Source: a virus. Taken from it: a stretch of 27,348 nt of DNA. Position numbers and translations under genes: made by a program. Under the pieces are notes generated by a model. The model had not been told where the DNA came from. It did not search any database and saw only the letters and a list, made by a program, of their open reading frames with translations. The stretch lies in the IMG/VR virus record IMGVR_UViG_3300024520_000412, positions 1 to 27,348 of that record. One strand, 5' to 3'. Shown piece by piece: positions 12,741-19,357 of this stretch (its first letter is position 1; the number at the start of each line of letters is the position of its first letter).

Positions 12741-14546
12741 TTATGCTACGTCTGACGGTAGATTGTTATTATTTGGGTGAAATCCTTTACGTTTCATATC
12801 GTTAGGCATCATTGAAACTTTTGCTTCGTTTGTCGGTCTGTAACCGAATGAACGCGCTTTGTTTGTGCTAATCGTGTTTACATTTGGGTTATTAACGTCA
12901 ATGCTTCGAGTATCGCTTAAATACGTGATTCTCTGCCACTTATGGTGACATCTTGGGCCGCCTTTGTATAGCCAAATTGAATAAGTATCTGCGCCTTTTT
13001 CGCCAAAACCAGCGTTAACAGCCTGTGAACCCATTTGCAAAATATCTTCTTTACGGTAAACTTTGTTAGAAGACATCATAGTTTTACAAAAATCACGATC
13101 ACCACCGCCCGAACCAACGTATTTGTATCGAACCTTGAAAAATTTACCGTCAATTTCCGCGTCTTGTGCGCTTTTTGCGTTAGCTCTTGCCGTTCCTGAA
13201 CTAACTAAACCTATCAAACCGCTTTTAAGTTTGCTTAAAGTCGTTGGTACTGGTGCTAATGAGCGTTCAAAGTTTGTTAATTGTTCGGTTAAAGCGTCGT
13301 CGTTGTCGTAGTCAACTTCTCTTGTGTCGATAATTTCCCAATCTTCACCTTCTTTTTCTCCGTACTGATCCAATAAACCTGACAAATGAACCGATAAGTT
13401 AGTATCTTCTTTTTGGTCGTTCATTTCTTCAAGGTTTTCAAGTAAGTTTAAATCCTTAAAGTACAAATCAAGAGCTACACCGTTAAAGGCTAAAATTTCT
13501 TCAACCCCTTCTATGATAGTATCTTGATGCGGCTTAACTGATTGATTGTAGAAAAACGATGTTGCGGTTTTAATTTCGTCAGCACTAGAGCTAAATCCCT
13601 GACCACTAGGCGTAATACCTACAATGTAAGAAGATACAACGTTATGATTATTCAAGATTTTAGCTTGGCATTCGTCCGATAGGTATTTGTAGTGCGATGG
13701 TGCGTCGTTTAACGGTATATCGTCAACAGTCGTTTTACTTTCCGCATTATCATTGAAAGCTACAATAACTTTCATTCCTTTAGAGCCTGTAAGCTTAGAA
13801 GTTGTTTTACTTGCTACTTCTTCTTGCTTCTCTATGCTTGGAATTCCGTTATTGTAGTTTACAACCTTCGTGCCGCTGAATGAATTTTGAGTATCATTAA
13901 TTAGGTAGTCGGCTATTTCTTCTTCAAGAACGCAATAAGGTAAACACGCTTGATAATCAACCTCGTTAAAGTATTTCAAATCAATTGATTCTTCACCGAT
14001 AACAAGGAATTCAATATTTTCTTTAGAAGTTCCAAATTTAGGCACTCTTTTCGGTACGTACTTATTTGTGTCGCTCCAATCATCACAGTAGTAATAAGCT
14101 TCTATATCTCCGTCTTCGTTGCACTTTTCAGGTCTAACAAGCTTAGTTTTAACCGAAGTTACTTTTTTTACCTTTGTGTGGTTCTTATTGAATACACATT
14201 GAAAAACACCAGCACCCAACATTTTAAGATTCTTTGCAACTGCTTTTAAATCCTTTGGTTTGAATAGCGATTTCATTTGTGCGTAGTCTTGCGGTCGTCT
14301 GTGAGCGTCTAAAGCATGTAAACCACGCCCCGTAATTAAACGGCTTGTGTTGTTGATAATAGAATTATTCGTTGTTGAATTCTTGTAACGATCAATCAGC
14401 CAACCGTAATAGTCGTTGTCGTCGCCGTATTCAATCCACTCATTTTGCATATTCTCGTTAACGCTAGGCTTAACGTAAGAGGTCAAGTTAACAACGTGAA
14501 CGTTTACGTTCTCTACGTGGTCTTCTGCTTTAGTTTCTCTACTCAT
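12741..14546 (-). CDS. Portal protein with C-terminal MuF-like domain, 601 aa
   Basis: The portal forms the dodecameric DNA channel at a capsid vertex. It begins with a charged lead, then NEWIEYGDDNDYYGWLIDRY (about 35-54) and IINNTSRLITGRGL, typical of the portal clip/wing start in this phage group. The mid region has long helices (QAKILNNHNVVSSYIVGI, SSADEIKTATSFFYNQSVKP). From about residue 470 a distinct domain follows: DGKFFKVRYKYVG, RDFCKTMMSSNKVYRKEDIL, DTYSIWLYKGGPRCHHKWQR. The Cys plus His pair resembles the C-terminal domain of phage Mu F-type minor head proteins. Portal and MuF-like parts are therefore fused into one polypeptide. No terminase large subunit precedes it, contrary to the common order. 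Confidence 0.88.
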   Translation of the reverse strand: MSRETKAEDHVENVNVHVVNLTSYVKPSVNENMQNEWIEYGDDNDYYGWLIDRYKNSTTNNSIINNTSRLITGRGLHALDAHRRPQDYAQMKSLFKPKDLKAVAKNLKMLGAGVFQCVFNKNHTKVKKVTSVKTKLVRPEKCNEDGDIEAYYYCDDWSDTNKYVPKRVPKFGTSKENIEFLVIGEESIDLKYFNEVDYQACLPYCVLEEEIADYLINDTQNSFSGTKVVNYNNGIPSIEKQEEVASKTTSKLTGSKGMKVIVAFNDNAESKTTVDDIPLNDAPSHYKYLSDECQAKILNNHNVVSSYIVGITPSGQGFSSSADEIKTATSFFYNQSVKPHQDTIIEGVEEILAFNGVALDLYFKDLNLLENLEEMNDQKEDTNLSVHLSGLLDQYGEKEGEDWEIIDTREVDYDNDDALTEQLTNFERSLAPVPTTLSKLKSGLIGLVSSGTARANAKSAQDAEIDGKFFKVRYKYVGSGGGDRDFCKTMMSSNKVYRKEDILQMGSQAVNAGFGEKGADTYSIWLYKGGPRCHHKWQRITYLSDTRSIDVNNPNVNTISTNKARSFGYRPTNEAKVSMMPNDMKRKGFHPNNNNLPSDVA

Positions 14547-14548
14547 TT

Positions 14549-14875
14549 TTAGTATGTAATTAAATTATTGTCTGTTACCGACTCTTTGTAAACACCATCG
14601 TTTATAGAGTAATTATCTTTGTCTTGGTCAGTACAAAATATTGAACCTAAAAAGACTTCTTCCGTACCGTTAAGAACGCGAAAACTGTACTTGCCGCCTT
14701 CTTTTAAAGAGTAAGTAGCGTAAAATTTTAAAAAATACCTGTCAACAGTTGGGTTAATTGGCTTTATTAAAGTTTCGTTTGTTCCTTCGTCCGTAATATG
14801 TATTTCCGTTGCTTCTAGTACTCTAGGCACTATTACAAGTTCTTGCGGGGCTGGTGTTGTTTTTAATATTGTCAT
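14549..14875 (-). CDS. Hypothetical small virion-linked protein, 108 aa
   Basis: The ATG at 14875-14873 is preferred. An in-frame ATG 60 bases upstream would place the first codons inside the terminator hairpin, and MTILKTTPAPQELVIVPR looks like a natural beginning. The protein is beta-rich (ATEIHITDEGTNETLIKP, YSFRVLNGTEEVFLGSIFCT) and ends SVTDNNLITY. Similar 'EGxxYxxxV...V..G.IFCTDQ' proteins sit next to portals in Bacteroidetes phages as I remember, but their role is unknown to me. It comes two bases before the portal ATG, so coupled translation is likely. Confidence 0.72.
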   Translation of the reverse strand: MTILKTTPAPQELVIVPRVLEATEIHITDEGTNETLIKPINPTVDRYFLKFYATYSLKEGGKYSFRVLNGTEEVFLGSIFCTDQDKDNYSINDGVYKESVTDNNLITY

Positions 14876-14911
14876 GCTTATTAAACTATTTTTTTCATTT
14901 TTTGTTTGTGG

Positions 14912-14957
14912 TTTAAAAAAAAGCCCCGCTAACAAGTCGTTAACGGGGCTTTTTATT
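14912..14957 (-). terminator. Strong intrinsic terminator after the tail tube gene
   Basis: On the minus strand AAAAAGCCCCG (14954-14944) pairs with CGGGGCTTTTT (14928-14918). An inner TAAC/GTTA extension past one mismatch and a 5-base loop complete the hairpin. A T run follows on the minus strand, and the symmetrical A/T flanks would also allow termination on the plus strand. It limits flow from the capsid/tube region into the portal region. Confidence 0.9.
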
Positions 14958-14974
14958 TATGGACAATTATTTTT

Positions 14975-15529
14975 TTACGCTCCTGCTACTACTAATAAAC
15001 CAGCATCAGACAATAAAGCTTCTGTTGTTGCGTTCATAAAGTTTGCAGGTGCTTTTTCCATTGCTGTAAGTGTAAGCGTGTAACCGCTTAAATCACCCAT
15101 TGCCGCACCTGTTACAATCGTTCCAGCTGTAACGTCTGCACCGTTTTCGATACCCATTAAGAAGAAATTACCGTTGTAATCTTCAACTACAATTTTTGGT
15201 CTACCGTAAGAAATCAATTTAATTTCTTTGTGCGTATTCAAATCTTGCTTTTTCAAGGTAAGGTTCAAAACTTGTTCAACAAACATAGTTCCGTTTTCTC
15301 TCGAAGCCGTAATATTTTGCTCAAACGTTGAACTTCCTTTAAGCTCAAATTTGTAAGCGTTAATTGTTGAAGGTGTAGCGTTTACCGTATCTACAACGTC
15401 CGTGTTTGTTAGATCGTAAACAATATCTGAATAAGGTGCTTCGGCGAAGTTCATAAAGTAAACCGCTCTCAATCCACCTACTGAATCTTTACAAGGCTCT
15501 AAGCGTCCTTTAGCTATATCACATGACAT
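14975..15529 (-). CDS. Major tail tube protein, 184 aa
   Basis: A predicted beta-rich 184-aa protein of the size expected for a siphovirus tail tube subunit. It starts MSCDIAKGRLEPCKDSVGGL and contains NAYKFELKGSSTFEQN, a VEQVLNLTLKKQDLN strand, KLISYGRPKIVVED, and GYTLTLTAMEKAPANFM near the C-terminus. The ENG-x-TAGTIVTGAAMGDLSGY segment is typical, as I recall, of the tail tube proteins of this phage group. It directly follows the capsid gene, from which only a moderate hairpin separates it, and it is followed by a strong terminator. High expression is therefore likely and compatible with a major virion protein. Confidence 0.78.
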   Translation of the reverse strand: MSCDIAKGRLEPCKDSVGGLRAVYFMNFAEAPYSDIVYDLTNTDVVDTVNATPSTINAYKFELKGSSTFEQNITASRENGTMFVEQVLNLTLKKQDLNTHKEIKLISYGRPKIVVEDYNGNFFLMGIENGADVTAGTIVTGAAMGDLSGYTLTLTAMEKAPANFMNATTEALLSDAGLLVVAGA

Positions 15530-15550
15530 ATTTTTTAGTTTTTAAAGTTA

Positions 15551-15582
15551 ATAATAAGGGGGCTACTAACCCCCTATTTAAA
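15551..15582 (-). terminator. Moderate hairpin between capsid and tail tube genes
   Basis: GGGGG (15558-15562) pairs with CCCCC (15570-15574), extended by A-T. The loop is 7 bases, and outer A/T pairs continue after two mismatches. The minus-strand 3' flank is TTATTATTAA, a weak terminator tail. It may be a partial terminator or an RNA-stabilising hairpin at the capsid mRNA 3' end. Confidence 0.6.
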
Positions 15583-15594
15583 ATTGTCGCTTGC

Positions 15595-16524
15595 TTATAC
15601 AGCAGTTGACAAATACCAAATGATTTCAGCAGGGTTAACGTACTGAACACCAGCCGTGTAAACCATTTTGTAACGAACCATTCCGCTTAAATCTGACTCG
15701 TCCATATCTTTGATACGAATGTCGTTATGATCTGCCATAAGTCCAGTACCAAAGTAAAGGTTCTTAGTTTGGAAAATTACGATTGTGTTGTCAGGCAAAC
15801 CGTTTATTTCGTTAAGCTCAAAAGAACCATACTTAAGAGGTAAAGCTTCACCACCCAAACCGCTTGTGATTTGTGGAGTGATCAAAGATTGTTGGTAAGC
15901 TAATGCAACGTCAGGCGAAACACCCATTACCATATCTTTCTTACGTCTCAAAGCGCGAGGAATAGCCGCCGTTACTTTTTCAAGTTCAGAAACCACGTTG
16001 GCCTTAGTAATTGCCGCACCTAATGCAGTAATTCCGTTACCATGCTTAATGATACCACCGTCAGCGTCAAACTTGATAATAAAACCATCAAATTCACCCG
16101 TGTTAGTCGCGTCACCTTGCCACATATCGCGGTCAGTTGCTTCGGCTGTATCTCCAAGAATTTCGTTCAACAATGCTGTTTGTTCATCTTTTGGCATTGA
16201 ATCGTTATGGGCAGAGAATCCCATTGTTTGAGAACTCCAAATTTGTGAAAGTTCTTCTTTACAGATCTCTTGTTCGTTCTTGATTTTCTTAGGTGCTAAG
16301 ATAACTTCTGAAAGTGTAACCGCTCCCGTTGGTGTGAATCCACAAGCATAATCAACACGCCCGTTAGCGTATGAAATCTTACGTAAAGACATTTGATATT
16401 TAATGTTCGGTAGAACTGTAACCAATTTCTTCGTTAATGTGTCAGCTTCTTTAAAAGCCTTACCGATGATTGCACCAGCCACTTCGCCGTTATAGTTTGA
16501 GTTTACTGTTGTTGTTGTTGCCAT
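15595..16524 (-). CDS. Major capsid protein, HK97-fold, 309 aa
   Basis: A 309-residue protein that would assemble the head shell. Supporting segments: an N-terminal arm with repeated Thr (MATTTTVNSNYNGEVAGAII), the E-loop/P-domain type regions (LRKISYANGRVDYACGFTP, EICKEELSQIWSS), DRDMWQGDATNTGEFDGFII and a LYFGTGLMADHNDIRIKDM segment near the end. It closes with YVNPAEIIWYLS. Together with the neighbouring scaffold-like and protease genes this gives the standard capsid operon. The start at 16524 follows a 44-base A-rich leader without Shine-Dalgarno. No promoter can be seen in that leader; its transcription probably comes from upstream. Confidence 0.88.
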   Translation of the reverse strand: MATTTTVNSNYNGEVAGAIIGKAFKEADTLTKKLVTVLPNIKYQMSLRKISYANGRVDYACGFTPTGAVTLSEVILAPKKIKNEQEICKEELSQIWSSQTMGFSAHNDSMPKDEQTALLNEILGDTAEATDRDMWQGDATNTGEFDGFIIKFDADGGIIKHGNGITALGAAITKANVVSELEKVTAAIPRALRRKKDMVMGVSPDVALAYQQSLITPQITSGLGGEALPLKYGSFELNEINGLPDNTIVIFQTKNLYFGTGLMADHNDIRIKDMDESDLSGMVRYKMVYTAGVQYVNPAEIIWYLSTAV

Positions 16525-16568
16525 TTTTCTTTTGTTTTTTGTTTGTAATTAATTGTTAAAAATTTTGC

Positions 16569-17240
16569 TTATTTCAAGCCGTTTAAATAGTCCATTAAAG
16601 AACCGCCGTTAATAGAACTCAAATTAACATCGTTTGTTTTTTCGGGGTTGTGTTTGATCTCTTTTTCTGCTGGTTCGTCTTCTGCTTTTTTAAGCTCTAA
16701 AACTTCCGCTTTAAGTGCTAAAATTTCAGCGTCTTTACCGTTTTCTGTTGCTTCTTCTTCCATTCTTGAAAGCATAGTTTCAACGTTTTTTGTAATCAAG
16801 TCTACATCTTCTTTCGAAAAATGTGACTCTCTCGTTACAGCTTCAACGATTTTTTTAGCTACTGGCGAAGTGTTAGATTCTGACGCGGCTACTTCTTCGG
16901 TTGGTTTTTCTTCGGTTGGCGTTTCTTCTTCGGCTGGTTTTTCACCAATAGAGAAAATTACACCTTCTTCCTTAACTACCAAGATTTGCCCGTCTTCTAA
17001 AACGTAACCTTCTTCGTTAACTGGTAATGCTGTTCTTTCTTCGTCTTCTGTAACGATAAAGACAGGTTGTCCAGCTTCGAAAACTTCGGCTTCAATAACT
17101 GTTACCTTGTCTTCTAATCGCATTGCGGCTAACTCTACCTTAACCTCTGGCGTTTCCTTGACTTCTTCCTTTTTTTCGGCTTTAGTCAATTCCACAACGA
17201 AAGCTTTTAGCGAAGTAAGCAAATTTGTTTTTTCACTCAT
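16569..17240 (-). CDS. Acidic scaffold-like capsid assembly protein, 223 aa
   Basis: Residues 1-30 are helical and charged. About 46-100 form a beta-rich domain (VTVIEAEVFEAGQPVFIV, EEGYVLEDGQILVVKEEGVI). A Glu/Pro/Thr linker follows (EEETPTEEKPTEE), then long helices (VDLITKNVETMLSRMEEEAT, AEILALKAEVLELKKAED) and a conserved-looking C-terminal MDYLNGLK. Coiled-coil plus acidic composition, a short C-terminal tail and position just before the capsid gene and after the protease fit a capsid scaffolding protein, which the protease would cleave during maturation. The inference is from composition and context; no catalytic motif is present. Confidence 0.78.
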   Translation of the reverse strand: MSEKTNLLTSLKAFVVELTKAEKKEEVKETPEVKVELAAMRLEDKVTVIEAEVFEAGQPVFIVTEDEERTALPVNEEGYVLEDGQILVVKEEGVIFSIGEKPAEEETPTEEKPTEEVAASESNTSPVAKKIVEAVTRESHFSKEDVDLITKNVETMLSRMEEEATENGKDAEILALKAEVLELKKAEDEPAEKEIKHNPEKTNDVNLSSINGGSLMDYLNGLK

Positions 17241-17317
17241 GTTGTTAAAATTTTAAATTTATATTGTTTATGAATAGTTTAACTAAAAATGATTAGTTTT
17301 GTTTTATTTTCGAATTC

Positions 17318-18691
17318 TTATCTTTGTTCTAAAATCCAGTCGGAATTCAATTCTAGTGTTACATTGCTGTTTCCCGAATTGTTTCTAACTTGAAAATAAA
17401 CGTAGTCGTTTTTATCTAGCGAAATGTTAAACGAGAAGTTAAAAATTGCAACGTCTCGACCACCAACCAAGCTGTTAACCTGTCTTTTTCTTTCTGAAAA
17501 ATCAACAAAAGAACCCGAAGAATTATCCCACTTCCTAAGCCTTATTCCTAAATCGTTGTTAGCTGTTGATTCAATAACAAAGTTCACATTACACCTGTAT
17601 TCCCTTGGTGAATCTCCCAAGTGCCGCAACTGACCGCTTGAAGGGCTATCGTAATGCTCTAGATTTGAAGCTGACCAGATAGCATTAATATCGTACCATG
17701 TGGAGCCCGCACTAATATTTGTTAGGTTTTCACTTGACACTGTTAATCGACCACCTTCAAAAGTGTTCCCTACACCCCTATTACCTGTGAAGTCGCTAGA
17801 TAAATCCGATTTGTCTATGTTGCTAAAAATATTCGAATCCGTAGCGTCTGTCGCTCCGTTTCTCGTAAAGATAGCCCCTTTAACTTGTAGCGTTGACGGG
17901 TTCGGGAAATTGGAAGGTGCAAAATCCATGAAAGCCGCCAAGTTTGGTAAATCGCAATTTATATCAGTTAGAAATCTAGCTGACATTGAAAAACCAGCAC
18001 CAGCCTTAAAAAGCGGCTCAGTCATAGAAGACGAAAGAACACGAACAATTGACGTTGTTATTCTAAATCCGTTCCAATTGCCGCGAAGCTCTAAAGATGG
18101 TGAACCGCCAAAACGACCCGTACCAGTTTCTAAACCCTGTCTGTAACCGTCAATGTAACCTAGTGAAGCACAGTTATTATAGTTGATTCTTGAAAATTCG
18201 AAAGCGTCAAAACCAGTAGCCGATTCAAGCGCGTAAACCTTTGAATTAGAACCAGTTACTTCGATTGCGTAATCAATGCCTAAAACGTTACCGCTACCGC
18301 CAACAGGAGATGTAAACATTGTGTAATTTGGGTCGCTACAAACCATCTTGGATACGTCAAAATCAAAACCTTTAATATTAACCCCTCCCGCTGGAACTTC
18401 AATGGTTACGCCGCTCATATCAATGACACCGTCTAAGAAATATTCTTTACCCGAGTCAATTAAACCGCCCAGCGTTGTAGCTACGTTTTCTTGATTTACA
18501 ATTATTCTACTTTGAAAAGCTGTTGATTCGGGAGTTTCAGCTAATGCCGCCCAGCTTGAACCGTTCCAGCCTTCGTAGCGCCCATTGCTAGAATTGAAAA
18601 TTAACGCTTTTTGACCTTCAACTATTGCTAAATCTTCATTTGATAAGGTTTCAATTGGCGTTTGGTACTGCGTGTTGTGTTGTGTAGCCAT
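17318..18691 (-). CDS. Putative head or tail fibre protein, 457 aa
   Basis: The N-terminal 60 residues (SNEDLAIVEGQKALIFNSSN, YEGWNGSSWAAL) are the short repeat-like module seen on phage fibre proteins. Residues about 70-310 carry right-handed beta-helix-like patterns (IDMSGVTIEVPAGGVNIKGF, and LELRGNWNGFRITTSIVR). The C-terminal 130 residues (STWYDINAIWSASN, REYRCNVNFVIES, SLDKNDYVYFQVRNNSGNSN) form a jelly-roll/C1q-like domain often used for trimerisation or receptor binding. It lies between scaffold and protease, inside the head-gene block, so a capsid-attached fibre is plausible, though a tail spike cannot be excluded. The start overlaps the protease stop (TAATG). Confidence 0.75.
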   Translation of the reverse strand: MATQHNTQYQTPIETLSNEDLAIVEGQKALIFNSSNGRYEGWNGSSWAALAETPESTAFQSRIIVNQENVATTLGGLIDSGKEYFLDGVIDMSGVTIEVPAGGVNIKGFDFDVSKMVCSDPNYTMFTSPVGGSGNVLGIDYAIEVTGSNSKVYALESATGFDAFEFSRINYNNCASLGYIDGYRQGLETGTGRFGGSPSLELRGNWNGFRITTSIVRVLSSSMTEPLFKAGAGFSMSARFLTDINCDLPNLAAFMDFAPSNFPNPSTLQVKGAIFTRNGATDATDSNIFSNIDKSDLSSDFTGNRGVGNTFEGGRLTVSSENLTNISAGSTWYDINAIWSASNLEHYDSPSSGQLRHLGDSPREYRCNVNFVIESTANNDLGIRLRKWDNSSGSFVDFSERKRQVNSLVGGRDVAIFNFSFNISLDKNDYVYFQVRNNSGNSNVTLELNSDWILEQR

Positions 18692-19302
18692 TATTTCGCA
18701 CCGTTTAAGAGGTTCATTACCTCGGTTAATATTTCGTTGTCTGAAAGCTCTACTTTAGACTGTTTAAGTTGCTCGAATCCTTTGTAAAGTGCTTCAATAG
18801 AAAACCCTTTGTAAGTTCCGTTCTTAGCTTTTTCATATTCCTCGTTGTTGTAAAGCTTCATCATAATTACCCACTCGCCGCCCTTCGCGCCTAAGTTGTA
18901 TAAATTAGACTTATCGTTTTTTGGGTCTTCTACAATCCACGATTCAATTACGCAACAGCCTTTTACGGGTTTTTTATGCTCACTTGTAACGTTTGCGTTG
19001 TTGAGATTTTTCATGTAAAGTTCAGCCGTTTTAGCTACGGTTGGCGCACTCATAAAAATGTTGAAAGTCTTACCGTTTTGTTTACGAAGAATTTCCTTAT
19101 CGGGAACAAGCGCGAAACCTACAACTATTCTTCGTTCGTCGTCTATTCCAGTAGTTTTAAATTCGTATAGATCGTTGTCAACTTCTGACAATGCTACAAA
19201 GTCTTCCTCTGTTGCTGGTGAATTCACCAAGCTAATCGCAAAAGCCCCGTCGTTAGCTTCGTCACGTATTGTTAACTCTATTGTTTCGATTTGCTCACTC
19301 AT
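18691..19302 (-). CDS. Prohead protease, XkdF-like, 203 aa
   Basis: It has the pattern of XkdF-type capsid assembly proteases. An early ISLVNSPATEEDFVALSE is followed by RRIVVGFALVPDKEILRKQN, and the block NVTSEHKKPVKGCCVIESWI contains the conserved His and a likely Ser/Trp active-site region. GGEWVIMMKLYNNEEYEK and GTYKGFSIEALYKGF complete the fold. At 203 aa it is a normal length for the stand-alone protease. It presumably processes the scaffold-like protein, and perhaps the capsid N-terminus, during head maturation. It follows the tape measure gene after a 55-base spacer with no recognised signal. Confidence 0.85.
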   Translation of the reverse strand: MSEQIETIELTIRDEANDGAFAISLVNSPATEEDFVALSEVDNDLYEFKTTGIDDERRIVVGFALVPDKEILRKQNGKTFNIFMSAPTVAKTAELYMKNLNNANVTSEHKKPVKGCCVIESWIVEDPKNDKSNLYNLGAKGGEWVIMMKLYNNEEYEKAKNGTYKGFSIEALYKGFEQLKQSKVELSDNEILTEVMNLLNGAK

Positions 19303-19357
19303 TGTTAATTATTTATTAGGTTACATATTAGATATGAATAACACTAATCTGTTTTAT

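Noticed and set aside
14876-14935. Upstream in-frame start for the 108-aa protein
   Set aside because: The extra codons overlap the strong terminator hairpin and encode an unlikely N-terminus; the ATG at 14875 is better.
16648-17007. 119-codon plus-strand open frame
   Set aside because: Antisense of the acidic scaffold-like gene; Ser-rich artefact of Glu codons read in reverse.
17254-17290. TAAATTTA box upstream of the scaffold-like gene
   Set aside because: At 19 bases distance there is GTT instead of TTG; too weak to call.
17279-17302. AACTAA/TTAGTT hairpin after the fibre gene
   Set aside because: Short, AT-only, and its T run lies on the plus strand, where no gene needs it.
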